Below are positions 17,345 through 25,993 of a DNA stretch of 64,000 nt, in pieces (within the stretch, counting starts at the first letter, position 1; each line of letters starts with the position of its first letter). A model generated the notes under the pieces. The model saw only the letters and a list, made by a program, of their open reading frames with translations, was not told the origin of the DNA and did not search any database. This DNA comes from Thiothrix caldifontis. Its GTDB lineage: Bacteria > Pseudomonadota > Gammaproteobacteria > Thiotrichales > Thiotrichaceae. The DNA is taken from NCBI RefSeq assembly GCF_900107695.1, contig NZ_FNQP01000002.1:1-64000 (forward strand). Direction: 5' to 3'. A program made the translations under genes and the position numbers.

Positions 17345-17484
17345 AATACCGATCCGTCAGTCAAAAAAGCAGGTGTAACACGGAAACCCAGCGGCGGTAA
17401 AATACCTTTCAACCCATCAATGGAATGGGGAAGCAGAAACTTTCTGCTATTCTCCACACATCATACGACTAACGAGAATTCGAC

Positions 17485-18615
17485 ATGAGCGGAATCACCA
17501 AATGGATCATCGGCGCGGTGCTGGTCATCTTCGCCCTGATTGGCATCAAGAGCCTGTTTGCCCCCAACCCGGCGGAAGCCCCACCTAGCGCTTCCGGCTG
17601 GGAACAGCCGCTAGTCATGCCCAATGCCAACCTGCCCTCTCCTGATGCGATTGGCGACAAATCCATTTTCACGCGCCCCCTGAATGACAAACCCGTGGAA
17701 ACGGAAGACAACACCATCGAACTGGTGGGTGAACCGGAAGACAAAGAAGACACCACGGAAACAGTTCCCACCACACCACCCAAACCCACCACACCCGCTC
17801 CGGTTGCCACAACGCCAGATGACAACTTACCCCCTGATGAAGTCACCACCGCATTGCCCACACCCCCGACGCCAACACCTGCGCCTGCACCGGCTCCCCC
17901 CGTCATCGGCAAAACTGGCACGCTGGAAATTGTGACGCAAACCGAAACCGGCAAGCCCATCAAAGCCAATGTCTACGTGCAACAAGCCAACGGCGTGAAT
18001 CTGGACAAAGCCATGTACACCAATAAAGCCGCTTTCACGCTCAAACCCGGTAAATACAAAATTACGGTACGCGCCGAAGGTTACGCCAGCCTGTCACGCA
18101 CAATCAGTGTGCCTGATGGTGCTGTGGTCAATGAAATTTTTCCATTGCCTGCCCTTGCTGCTGCACCCGCACCAGTGGCACAGCCGCCACGCCAACCTGT
18201 ACCCGCACCTGTTACCCAAACCCCACCGGCAACACCTAGCGGTAAACTCAGGGTCGTGGCACTCGCGGCGGATGATGGCAGCCCGTTACCGGTCAATTTC
18301 ACCATCGCCCGCTTAGATGGCACAGTGGTAGAACGTGCAAATAACGTTTCCCTCACCGAACTCACTTTGCCTGCGCAAGAATTTGTCGTAAGCTTTGAAT
18401 ACCAAGGGTTTCAAGGTTACAAATCCCTGACTGTGCAAGCGGGGCAAACGCTAACGCACACCTTCAACATTCGCGGCGTGAACGGCGAGCAACCACAAGC
18501 CGCCATGCCTCCATCTGAGATTCCCCCCGCACAACAACCGCAACAACAGCCCAATATCGAAGACCTGATCATGCAGAAATTGCAGGAAGAATTGCAGAAA
18601 CGTTTAACGAACTAG
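17485..18615 (+). CDS. Membrane-anchored protein with two beta-sandwich repeats
   Basis: A 376-residue protein with a short cytoplasmic N-terminus and one membrane helix (WIIGAVLVIFALIGIKSLF, about 7-25), then a Pro/Thr-rich linker (about 90-140) and two similar domains. Domain 1 starts GTLEIVTQTETGKPI and contains YKITVRAEGYASLSRTISV; domain 2 starts GKLRVVALAADDGSPLP and contains FVVSFEYQGFQGYKSLTV. The pattern resembles carboxypeptidase-regulatory or PEGA-like beta-sandwich domains. A Gln-rich tail (QQPQQQPN) and a short charged helix end the protein. The bulk is predicted to be periplasmic. It diverges from the ABC exporter operon and may or may not be related to it. Function unknown. Confidence 0.75.
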   Translation: MSGITKWIIGAVLVIFALIGIKSLFAPNPAEAPPSASGWEQPLVMPNANLPSPDAIGDKSIFTRPLNDKPVETEDNTIELVGEPEDKEDTTETVPTTPPKPTTPAPVATTPDDNLPPDEVTTALPTPPTPTPAPAPAPPVIGKTGTLEIVTQTETGKPIKANVYVQQANGVNLDKAMYTNKAAFTLKPGKYKITVRAEGYASLSRTISVPDGAVVNEIFPLPALAAAPAPVAQPPRQPVPAPVTQTPPATPSGKLRVVALAADDGSPLPVNFTIARLDGTVVERANNVSLTELTLPAQEFVVSFEYQGFQGYKSLTVQAGQTLTHTFNIRGVNGEQPQAAMPPSEIPPAQQPQQQPNIEDLIMQKLQEELQKRLTN

Positions 18616-18624
18616 GATTTGCAC

Positions 18625-18882
18625 TTATTGGTAGTGATACCGACACATCGCTATCAGGAAGTCCTCGCCTTCCACTTTGTAGATCAGCCGATGTTCATCA
18701 TTGATTCGGCGTGACCAATAACCAGAAAGCCCGTGCCGCAACGGTTCGGGCTTACCTATACCGTCAAACGGATCACGCGAAATCGCTTTGATTAGGTCAT
18801 TGATGCGTTTGAGGATTTTCTTATCGGCTTGTTGCCAATGCACGTAATCCTCCCACGCTTTGGATGAAAAGATTATTCGCAT
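18625..18882 (-). CDS. yoeB: YoeB toxin (ribosome-dependent mRNA endonuclease)
   Basis: An 85-residue RelE-superfamily toxin. The catalytic residues known from E. coli YoeB are all in register: Glu46, Arg65, His83 and Tyr84 (ending CRYHYQ). GKPEPLRHGLSGYWSRRI is the family signature. YoeB binds the ribosomal A site and cuts mRNA; it is neutralised by YefM. The start overlaps the end of the yefM gene by 10 bases, so the two are translationally coupled, antitoxin first. It ends 9 bases from the convergent stop at 18615. Expected to be functional. Confidence 0.96.
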   Translation of the reverse strand: MRIIFSSKAWEDYVHWQQADKKILKRINDLIKAISRDPFDGIGKPEPLRHGLSGYWSRRINDEHRLIYKVEGEDFLIAMCRYHYQ

Positions 18883-19130
18883 TCGATCAACTCACGCACT
18901 TGCCCTTGACCACGCTCCAATTCCGCAATGGACTCCAGCAAGCGGCTAGCATTGGCAGGGCTACGCAATAAATACGCGGTTTCTTCCATCGCTTTGTAAT
19001 CTTCCAGCGAAATCATCACCACGGCTTGCTCGCGGTTGCGGGTAATGATGACGGGTTCGTGATCTTCGCAGACCCGATCCATCGTTTTGGCGAGATCCGC
19101 TCGCACAGCGGTGTAGGAAATGGCGTTCAT
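18873..19130 (-). CDS. yefM: YefM antitoxin (Phd/YefM family)
   Basis: An 85-residue antitoxin. The N-terminal DNA-binding fold MNAISYTAVRADLAKTMDRV and the segment EPVIITRNREQAVVMISLEDY are diagnostic; the C-terminal LLRSPANASRLLESI and the acidic tail bind YoeB. ATG at 19130 is preferred to a TTG at 19139 because family members start MNxISYxxxR. It is the first gene of the pair and, with YoeB, is expected to repress its own promoter through the TGTACA-type sites just upstream. Confidence 0.95.
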   Translation of the reverse strand: MNAISYTAVRADLAKTMDRVCEDHEPVIITRNREQAVVMISLEDYKAMEETAYLLRSPANASRLLESIAELERGQGQVRELIECE

Positions 19131-19142
19131 AGCTAACAAACC

Positions 19143-19163
19143 TGTACGTGATTATGTACATAA
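19143..19163. promoter_or_regulatory. Probable YefM-YoeB operator
   Basis: A perfect palindrome TTATGTACATAA (19152-19163) contains the core TGTACA; a second, near-match core TGTACG lies at 19143-19148. The two cores are 12 bases apart centre to centre. E. coli YefM-YoeB uses the same arrangement: a long and a short repeat with TGTACA cores spaced 12 bp. The sites lie 13-33 bases before the yefM start, overlapping the likely promoter. Confidence 0.75.
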
Positions 19164-19272
19164 AACTATAGACTAGAGAGTCAAGCAACACAATACCCAT
19201 AACCTAATCGTAAGCATACAAATCGGAAATCTAGTTGCAACTTCAAAAAAAGATTTACAAAGATAGAACTGG

Positions 19273-19300
19273 TTGACAAAAATTAAAAAAAGCATACTAT
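19273..19300 (+). promoter_or_regulatory. Sigma-70-type promoter for the ImmA/IrrE pair
   Basis: A perfect -35 TTGACA at 19273-19278 and a -10 TACTAT at 19295-19300, with a 16-base A-rich spacer. Transcription would begin near 19306, which leaves too short a leader for the ATG at 19318 and favours the ATG at 19345. Confidence 0.6.
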
Positions 19301-19344
19301 CAGGGCATCTCTAATCCATGTGCAACATAACTAAAGTAAAAAGC

Positions 19345-19947
19345 ATGATGAACCCATGGGACGTTAACCCTGACCTTCAACAAGAACGACTGATCCAACT
19401 TGCAAGTATGTTAGCGAAGGTGAGAGCTGATGTCGTTGATTTACATAATCCAGAACTCGGTGATACAAAAAAATCTTTAGGTCTTCGAGTGTACGAATGT
19501 TCCAGAAGCCAAAGCATAGTTCAAGCAGGTCAATCAGATTTTGAATGGTTAGGTATTCTAACAGAGGATGGGAGATTTACTCTCAGAATAGGTTCGACAC
19601 CTGTCCGATTTTGGAAAGGAGAACCAGAAAAACTACCGTCGGGAAAGTTATTGCGATCCCCGGAAGCACTCAAACAAATTGAACTTTTTCATTCTGAAAA
19701 CTCAAGCGATGAACTGATTTGGTTCTGTATTTTAGACACAAACTCAAAAAAATTAGTTGAACGCGCTTATTTTGTTGGCTATACAGAGACTGGTGAAATC
19801 TCTATTAACTGGCAAATTCCTATTCGTAGCCATATCATACTAATGGCTGATATGAACCATACACTATCTGAGAGCATTGAACTTGACTCAGCAGTTAATC
19901 GTTTAAAGGCAAAAATATCCAAGAGCGATGCGGTAAAAAATGAATAA
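19345..19947 (+). CDS. Hypothetical protein paired with an XRE-ImmA regulator
   Basis: About 200 residues, not recognised. A helical N-terminus (QQERLIQLASMLAKVRADVV) is followed by a mixed alpha/beta region (GILTEDGRFTLRIGSTPVRF, ELIWFCILDTN, ARAYFVGYTETGEI-like strands) and a C-terminal helix. The annotated ATG at 19345 is chosen from the promoter position; an earlier ATG at 19318 is also in frame, and neither has a strong ribosome site. Its last codons overlap the start of the XRE-ImmA gene by 8 bases, so the pair is co-translated. In similar pairs the small partner is a toxin or the ImmA protease target; this is inference. The DNA is AT-rich compared with both sides, suggesting transfer. 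Confidence 0.6.
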   Translation: MMNPWDVNPDLQQERLIQLASMLAKVRADVVDLHNPELGDTKKSLGLRVYECSRSQSIVQAGQSDFEWLGILTEDGRFTLRIGSTPVRFWKGEPEKLPSGKLLRSPEALKQIELFHSENSSDELIWFCILDTNSKKLVERAYFVGYTETGEISINWQIPIRSHIILMADMNHTLSESIELDSAVNRLKAKISKSDAVKNE

Positions 19948-21055
19948 AGAATTTTTTGGTGACAAAGTAAGGCTAGCAAGACTAATGAATGGCTTAACTC
20001 AACAAGAACTGGGTGACTTAGTTCTTGTTAGCAGACAATTCATTCATCAGCTAGAAAGTGGTGTCAAACAACCAGCAGATGATACCTTATTTGCTATTGC
20101 AGAAGTTTTACGTGTAAACACAAGATTTTTTTACATTCCATTGGCAAATGACGTAAAACCCGAGCAATGCCACTTTAGAAAGAGAAAAACCACACCAGTA
20201 AATCTTTCAAATAGAGTACTTGCTTTAGGGACTATTTTTGAACAATTAGTTTTTATATTGGATAAAAATCTAGAGTTACCTCATATTGATTTCCCTGATA
20301 TTAATATTCCGAATGAACTAACTGCAGAAGATATAGAACGTTCTGCTGAGGAATGTAGAAAATATTGGGGACTAGGAAATAATGCCCCTATCTCAAACAT
20401 GATTAGAGTTTTAGAAAATGCAGGTGCTGTAATTACATGTTTTGATGGCGTTTCAGACAAGGTAGATGCATTATCCATAAATAGGAACAGACCTATTATT
20501 GTTCGTAATAATGCAAAGGAAAGCATATGCAGGATGCGTTTTGATTTAGCACATGAAACTGCTCATATCGTTCTACATCAGGGTGTAGAAACAGGCTGTT
20601 CAAAAACAGAGTCTGAAGCAAATGCTTTTGCTAGTGCTTTCCTTTTTCCACGCTCCGCATTCCTGAGAGAGTTTCAAGGCTGCATTGGTAAAATCAGAAT
20701 AAACTGGGATAAGGTCTATGCCTTAAAACTACGCTGGAAAATGAGTGTTAGGGCTATTATGTATAGAGCATACTATCTTGGATTGTTAACAGCACAGCAA
20801 TTTCGAAGCGCCAATGTCTACTTAAATAAAAGCGGACAAACAAAAACTGAGTATTTCGATGAAAAAATACCCGATGAGCACCCGGAAATATTATCAGCGG
20901 CATTAGATATTTTGAATCAAGATATGAATATTTCAATTTACGGGATCGCTGAAAAACTTGGCATTTCTGAGGAAATCATTGCTCAATTAACTGGTTACGA
21001 TTTATCAAAACAAGTAAAGCATAATAATGTCAGAAGCTTATCCCTTGCCCGATAA
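19940..21055 (+). CDS. XRE-family regulator fused to ImmA/IrrE metallopeptidase
   Basis: A 371-residue protein. Residues about 8-62 form an XRE helix-turn-helix (RLARLMNGLTQQELGDLVLV, RQFIHQLESGVKQPADDTL). The middle and C-terminal part is an ImmA/IrrE peptidase with the zinc motif HETAH (in RFDLAHETAHIVLHQG) and a downstream acidic ligand in ESEANAFASAFLFP. Such proteins act as anti-repressors or as regulators in toxin-antitoxin-like and phage-derived modules. A C-terminal helical region (LSAALDILNQDMNISIYGI) may be a further DNA-binding or regulatory part. It overlaps the upstream partner and shares its low GC content. Confidence 0.9.
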   Translation: MNKEFFGDKVRLARLMNGLTQQELGDLVLVSRQFIHQLESGVKQPADDTLFAIAEVLRVNTRFFYIPLANDVKPEQCHFRKRKTTPVNLSNRVLALGTIFEQLVFILDKNLELPHIDFPDINIPNELTAEDIERSAEECRKYWGLGNNAPISNMIRVLENAGAVITCFDGVSDKVDALSINRNRPIIVRNNAKESICRMRFDLAHETAHIVLHQGVETGCSKTESEANAFASAFLFPRSAFLREFQGCIGKIRINWDKVYALKLRWKMSVRAIMYRAYYLGLLTAQQFRSANVYLNKSGQTKTEYFDEKIPDEHPEILSAALDILNQDMNISIYGIAEKLGISEEIIAQLTGYDLSKQVKHNNVRSLSLAR

Positions 21056-21100
21056 AGTCTGACGTCTATAATCTGATACACAACAACTTGGAATTCAAAA

Positions 21101-22876
21101 ATGTGCGGCATTTGCGGTGAACTACGCCTCGACGGGCAACTCCCCGAACTGAAATACCTCAACAGCATGATGGCAAAGCTGGAAAAGCGCGGCCCCGATC
21201 ACGCGGGCAGCTTTTCCGACGGTGGCTTGATGTTTGGGCATCGCCGCTTGGCGATCATCGACCTGTCGTACAAATCCAGCCAGCCGATGGTCGACATCGA
21301 ATCCGGCTTGGCACTGGTGTTCAACGGCACGATCTACAACCACCCCGAATTGCGGGCGGAATTGAAGGCTCGTGGGCATCATTTCTTCTCCGAAGGCGAT
21401 ACCGAAGTCATCCTCAAAGCCTACGCCGAATGGGGCGAAGACGTACCCAAGCATTTGCTCGGCATGTTCGCCTTCGCGATCTGGGATATGCGCAAGAAAA
21501 CGCTGTTCCTGGCGCGTGACCGCATGGGTATCAAGCCGCTCTACTACGCCGCCGATAGCAAAAGTTTCCGCTTTGCCTCCAACACGCAAGCCTTGCTGAC
21601 CACACCGGGGATTGATACCAGCCTCGACCCGCTCGCAATCCACAACCTGTTTTCGCTGCACGCGGTTGTGCCAGCACCGCGCACTGTGCTGAACGGCATC
21701 CGCAAGCTGCAACCCGCGCACAGCCTCACCATCCACGCCGATGGGCGACAAGAGCTGAAACGTTACTGGAATTTGGTGGCACGTCGCCCCGCCGAACCAC
21801 GCACCGAACAGGAATGGATCGACGCGGTACACGCATCGCTGAAAACCGCCGTGCGCCGCCGCAACAATATCGCCGACGTACCCGTGGGCGTGCTGCTTTC
21901 CGGCGGCTTGGATTCGAGCCTGTTGGTCGGTTTGCTGGCTGAAATCGGCATCAAGGACATCCGCACCTTCACCATCGGTTTCGACGACCAGCCGGAGGAA
22001 AAAGGCAGCGAATACGAATATTCCGACGCAGTAGTAGAACGCTTCCAACCCAAACACCACAAGTTCCACATCCCCAACGAACACACCCTGTCACGCCTGC
22101 CCGAAGCGGTGGCAAACATGGCGGAACCGATGTTTGGGCAAGATGCGATTGGCTTTTACCTGCTCTCCGAACAGGTCTCCAAGCATGTGAAAGTGGTGCA
22201 ATCCGGGCAAGGCGCGGATGAAGTGTTCGGCGGCTATTTCTGGTATCCGCAAGCGCACGCCGACAAAAACCCCGACATGCTGCAACGCCTCGCACCGTAT
22301 TATTTCGACCGCGACCACAGCGAAATGGCGGAAATGTTGCAAACCCCATTCCAGACTCGCGATTACACCGGCGAATTGGTGCGCGAATTGCTGGAATCAG
22401 CGGATGCGGAGGAAACGCTGGATGCGGTATTGCGTGCTGATGTGACCACGTTCATCGTCGATGATCCGGTCAAGCGCGTGGATAATATGACGATGGCGTG
22501 GGGGCTGGAAGCGCGTGTGCCGTTCCTCGATCACGAATTGGTGGAACTGGCAGCTCAAATGCCGACCGAATTGAAACTGCGTGATGGCGGTAAATACGTG
22601 CTGAAACAAATTGCGCGGGGGCTAGTGCCGGATAGCGTGATTGACCGCCCCAAGGGGTATTTCCCCGTGCCTGCCTTGAAGTTTGTGCGCGGTGAGTTTT
22701 TGGAAATGATGCGTAATTTGCTGGATTCGCAAGCGTGTCGGGAACGGGGCTTATACCAGCGTAGCTATATCGACAAGGTGATTGCTCAACCTGAAGCGCA
22801 TTTGACGCGGATTCAGGGAAGTAAGCTGTGGCACATGGCGGCGTTGGAAATGTGGTTGCAGAGTCAGGGCGTTTAG
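21101..22876 (+). CDS. N-acetylglutaminylglutamine amidotransferase (asparagine-synthase family)
   Basis: A 591-residue class II glutamine amidotransferase. Cys2 of MCGICGE is the glutaminase nucleophile; RGPDHAG and GHRRLAIIDLS are conserved glutaminase segments, and VLLSGGLDSSLLVGLL is the PP-loop of the synthetase. The segment HVKVVQSGQGADEVFGGY is characteristic of the AsnB relatives that make the osmoprotectant N-acetylglutaminylglutamine amide. In most genomes this gene is followed by the matching synthetase and an M42 peptidase; neither is adjacent here, so the pathway assignment is less sure than the family. It converges on dctD with a 2-base gap. Ordinary codon use; no sign of damage. 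Confidence 0.8.
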   Translation: MCGICGELRLDGQLPELKYLNSMMAKLEKRGPDHAGSFSDGGLMFGHRRLAIIDLSYKSSQPMVDIESGLALVFNGTIYNHPELRAELKARGHHFFSEGDTEVILKAYAEWGEDVPKHLLGMFAFAIWDMRKKTLFLARDRMGIKPLYYAADSKSFRFASNTQALLTTPGIDTSLDPLAIHNLFSLHAVVPAPRTVLNGIRKLQPAHSLTIHADGRQELKRYWNLVARRPAEPRTEQEWIDAVHASLKTAVRRRNNIADVPVGVLLSGGLDSSLLVGLLAEIGIKDIRTFTIGFDDQPEEKGSEYEYSDAVVERFQPKHHKFHIPNEHTLSRLPEAVANMAEPMFGQDAIGFYLLSEQVSKHVKVVQSGQGADEVFGGYFWYPQAHADKNPDMLQRLAPYYFDRDHSEMAEMLQTPFQTRDYTGELVRELLESADAEETLDAVLRADVTTFIVDDPVKRVDNMTMAWGLEARVPFLDHELVELAAQMPTELKLRDGGKYVLKQIARGLVPDSVIDRPKGYFPVPALKFVRGEFLEMMRNLLDSQACRERGLYQRSYIDKVIAQPEAHLTRIQGSKLWHMAALEMWLQSQGV

Positions 22877-22878
22877 TA

Positions 22879-24234
22879 TCAATCCCGAAACTGCTCCCTG
22901 TCCAAACCGTACTTTTTCATTTTGTCCGTCAAGGTTTTACGGGGCAAATCCAATGCCTCCATCACCGCTCGTGTATTGCCTTGGTGGTGATTTAACGCCT
23001 GTACAATCAAGGTTTTCTCGAAACACGCGACTTGCTCAGTCAGTGACAACCCTTCCAATTTGTCACCGGCATTCATTAGGGTCGCCAGATCGAAATTGTA
23101 TGCCTCCCCCAACAACACATAACGCTCCGCAATATTGCGTAATTCACGAATATTGCCCGGCCAGTCATGCCCCATCAGCACATGCAAGGCTTGGCTATTG
23201 AGCGGTGGCACTTCGGTTTCGCAACGGGCTGCCGCAATCAACACAAAATGCTGAAACAGCAACGGTATATCCTCACGTCGCGCTCGCAACGGGGGAATTT
23301 CCAAGGTCACCACATTTAAGCGGTAGTACAAATCCTGTCGAAACTCAGCCCGTTCTGCTGCATCTTTCAAATCGACTTTAGTGGCAGCAATCACCCGAAT
23401 ATCCAGAGGGATCAGCTTATTAGACCCAAGCCGCTCAATCTTGCGCTCTTGCAGTACCCGCAATAAGGGGGCTTGCGTGGTCAGTGGCATTCCCTCGATT
23501 TCATCCAGAAATAGCGTGCCACCGTTTGCATGTTCAAACTTGCCAATGCGTTTGCCTTTTGCCCCGGTAAATGCCCCCGCCTCATGCCCAAATAGCTCAC
23601 TATCGAGCAAACTGGCGGGAATCGCCGCACAGTTAATTGCCACGTAATTGTGATCGCGTCGCTGGCTTTGTTCGTGGATAGAACGGGCGACCAACTCCTT
23701 GCCCGTGCCGGTTTCCCCCATCACCAACACATCGGCATTGACGTTGGCAATGCGCGTAATCATTTTACGTAACATCATGATAGCGGGGGTTTGCCCAATA
23801 ATCCGGGGGCCGGGGCGCGTTTGGTTTGCCAGTGCTTCTTTCAAGGCACGGTTTTCTAGGGTCAAACGGCGTTTGTCGCTGGCGCGTTTCACCACTTCCA
23901 CCAATTGTGTATTGGAAAAGGGTTTTTCCAGCAAGTCATAACCGCCATTGCGGATCGCGCTCACTGCCGTCGCCACATCCGCATGTCCGCTGATCAAAAT
24001 GACCGGCAGATCACGATCAATACGCAATACCCGCTGAAGAAACTCCAAACCATCCATTTCCGGCATTCGGATGTCAGAAATAATCACGCCCTCGAATTCA
24101 GCCGTTAGTTTTTGCAAGGCATCAGCCGCACGGCTAAAGGTTTCCACCGTGTATCCGGCTAACAGGAGGGATTGCGCGGTAGCATCCCGGACTGTCTTTT
24201 CATCATCAATCAACAGGATATTAGGGGCAATCAT
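22879..24234 (-). CDS. dctD: Sigma-54-dependent response regulator DctD
   Basis: A 451-residue NtrC-family activator: receiver domain with phospho-acceptor in IISDIRMPEMDG, AAA+ domain with Walker A GETGTGKE, the sigma-54 contact loop GAFTGA, Walker B GGTLFLDEIEG, and a C-terminal Fis-type helix-turn-helix (TRAVMEALDLPRKTLTDKMK). It activates transcription with sigma-54 when phosphorylated, classically of C4-dicarboxylate uptake genes. The start overlaps the dctB stop (ATGA), so kinase and regulator are co-translated. No dct transport genes lie in the window, so its target is elsewhere. Confidence 0.88.
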   Translation of the reverse strand: MIAPNILLIDDEKTVRDATAQSLLLAGYTVETFSRAADALQKLTAEFEGVIISDIRMPEMDGLEFLQRVLRIDRDLPVILISGHADVATAVSAIRNGGYDLLEKPFSNTQLVEVVKRASDKRRLTLENRALKEALANQTRPGPRIIGQTPAIMMLRKMITRIANVNADVLVMGETGTGKELVARSIHEQSQRRDHNYVAINCAAIPASLLDSELFGHEAGAFTGAKGKRIGKFEHANGGTLFLDEIEGMPLTTQAPLLRVLQERKIERLGSNKLIPLDIRVIAATKVDLKDAAERAEFRQDLYYRLNVVTLEIPPLRARREDIPLLFQHFVLIAAARCETEVPPLNSQALHVLMGHDWPGNIRELRNIAERYVLLGEAYNFDLATLMNAGDKLEGLSLTEQVACFEKTLIVQALNHHQGNTRAVMEALDLPRKTLTDKMKKYGLDREQFRD

Positions 24235-25940
24235 GGAAAACCTCCGTGAGTCGCTGCTTGCAATGTGAGCGTAAACACTGCGCCGCCTTGTGGGGCATTG
24301 GCTGCACGTAAATCACCATTCATCTCACGTGCCAAACGATAGGAAATCGACAACCCCAAGCCCAAGCCTTTACCAACGGTTTTAGTGGTGAAGAAGGCTT
24401 CAAAAACATGGGGCAACGCTGCTTCACTGATCCCCGTGCCATTGTCACGTACACTCACCTGCACTTGCCCATCATGTGCTTGTAACACAACCCATAGGCG
24501 CTGCTCGGTTTGCTCTTGCACCGCTTCGGCGGCATTGCTCAATAAGTTGACCAGAATCTGTTCCAACCACACCAGATCCGCTTGTACATAACGGGTCTGT
24601 TCACCCCGTTGCTGTTCCAATACGATATGTGTTTGTGTCAGCTTAGGCTGGACAATGCTTAACGCTGAATCCAACGCCCAATGCAAATCACAGGTTTCAA
24701 TTTGCCCGGCACTTTTGCGTGAAAACGTTTTAAGTTGGCGGGTAATCGTCGCCATGCGTTCGGTTAGCCCCACGATTTCAGTCAGGTTGTTGCGGGCAAT
24801 ATCGGGCTTGCCAAGTTCAAGAAATTGCGCGGCATTGTCAGCGTAAGCACGAATCGCCGTCAGCGGGTTGTTGAGTTCGTGGTTGATTCCGGCGGAAAGT
24901 TGCCCCAAAGCTGCCATTTTTGCCGCCTGTACCAATTCCTCTTGGGTACGGTGCAATTCTTGCGTGCGTTCTGCGACTTTAGCTTCCAAATCTTCGCGGG
25001 CTTTTTGCTCGTATTCACGGCGTTGGCGCTGATTTTTCCACAATACGTACAATAACAACAACGTTAGCAATAACATAAAAGCCGTCATCAGCACCATGGT
25101 GACTACTGTACGGGTGACACTGCTCCAGTCCGTTAGGATGTACACATCCCAGTCGATGAAATCCATCGGGCGTTTATGTACCAAATACTGTTGCTGAGCG
25201 GTGCTGACACGTTGCCATTCTAATGCCGGGTTAATACGCCAGTTGCCAGGCAAACGTTCAATGGCTTGTTGATCGTAACGCTGGTTTTGGTGCAATGCTG
25301 CTTGAGTGGCAGCGGATAAAACCTGCAAAGAACGTAAACGCCATTCGTCACGGCTGGACATGAACACCACAGTGTCACGATCCGCCACCATGAAATCAGC
25401 CGTTGTCTGTTTCCAGCGTTCTTCTTGCAGATCAATATCGACTTTCACCACCATCACGCCGATGGCCTTATCCTCACGATCATGCACTGCATGGGCAAAG
25501 TAATAACCACGCTTTTTTGATGTCGTGCCTAAAGCATAATAGCGTCCTAACTGTCCTTGTATCGCTTGCTGGAAATACTGCCGAAACGCGAAGTTTTTGC
25601 CGACAAAAGAAGCACGGGTATTCCAATTACTGGCAGCAATGGTCAAACCATCAAGACGCATCAGGTAAATATCCGCAGTACTAGCGATGCGGTTCGCTTT
25701 TTCCAGCGTCTGGTTAAACGCTGCTAAGGCGGCTAGATCAGGTGAAGGAGAGCTGAGTAGCGAGCGAGCCTCTGTGGATTGAGCCAGTAGCTCCGGTAAG
25801 TAGCGGTGTTTTTCTAATTCAGCCGTTAATTGCCCTACCAATTGTTGTGAGAGGCCGCTGGTTTCTTGCTGTAAACGCTGCTCTGCACTTTGACGTACTG
25901 CGTAATACACAGTAAGCAACGTTAACGCCACAAACAGCAC
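24231..25940 (-). CDS. dctB: Sensor histidine kinase DctB
   Basis: About 569 residues: an N-terminal membrane helix, a periplasmic double-PDC domain (STADIYLMRLDGLTIAASNW, SFVGKNFAFRQYF, RGYYFAHAV), a second helix (VVTMVLMTAFMLLLTLLLLY), a coiled coil, the H-box AGINHELNNPLTAIR, N-box LVNLLSNAAEAV and G-boxes ending FTTKTVGKGLGLGLSI. This is the DctB layout for C4-dicarboxylate sensing. The start is uncertain. GTG at 25940 would cut into the first helix, whose sequence continues upstream as RLPVHNSTVAGGLTV with no ATG, GTG or TTG before the preceding in-frame stop; only an ATT next to a GAGGT is available. The gene follows rlpA closely on the same strand. Confidence 0.85.
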   Translation of the reverse strand: MLFVALTLLTVYYAVRQSAEQRLQQETSGLSQQLVGQLTAELEKHRYLPELLAQSTEARSLLSSPSPDLAALAAFNQTLEKANRIASTADIYLMRLDGLTIAASNWNTRASFVGKNFAFRQYFQQAIQGQLGRYYALGTTSKKRGYYFAHAVHDREDKAIGVMVVKVDIDLQEERWKQTTADFMVADRDTVVFMSSRDEWRLRSLQVLSAATQAALHQNQRYDQQAIERLPGNWRINPALEWQRVSTAQQQYLVHKRPMDFIDWDVYILTDWSSVTRTVVTMVLMTAFMLLLTLLLLYVLWKNQRQRREYEQKAREDLEAKVAERTQELHRTQEELVQAAKMAALGQLSAGINHELNNPLTAIRAYADNAAQFLELGKPDIARNNLTEIVGLTERMATITRQLKTFSRKSAGQIETCDLHWALDSALSIVQPKLTQTHIVLEQQRGEQTRYVQADLVWLEQILVNLLSNAAEAVQEQTEQRLWVVLQAHDGQVQVSVRDNGTGISEAALPHVFEAFFTTKTVGKGLGLGLSISYRLAREMNGDLRAANAPQGGAVFTLTLQAATHGGFP

Positions 25941-25993
25941 GGTTAACCCACCGGCAACCGTGCTGTTATGGACAGGTAAACGGGAGGAATGCT

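Noticed and set aside
21122-22084. Minus-strand 320-residue frame
   Set aside because: Antisense to the amidotransferase gene, whose Cys2 and PP-loop motifs are intact.
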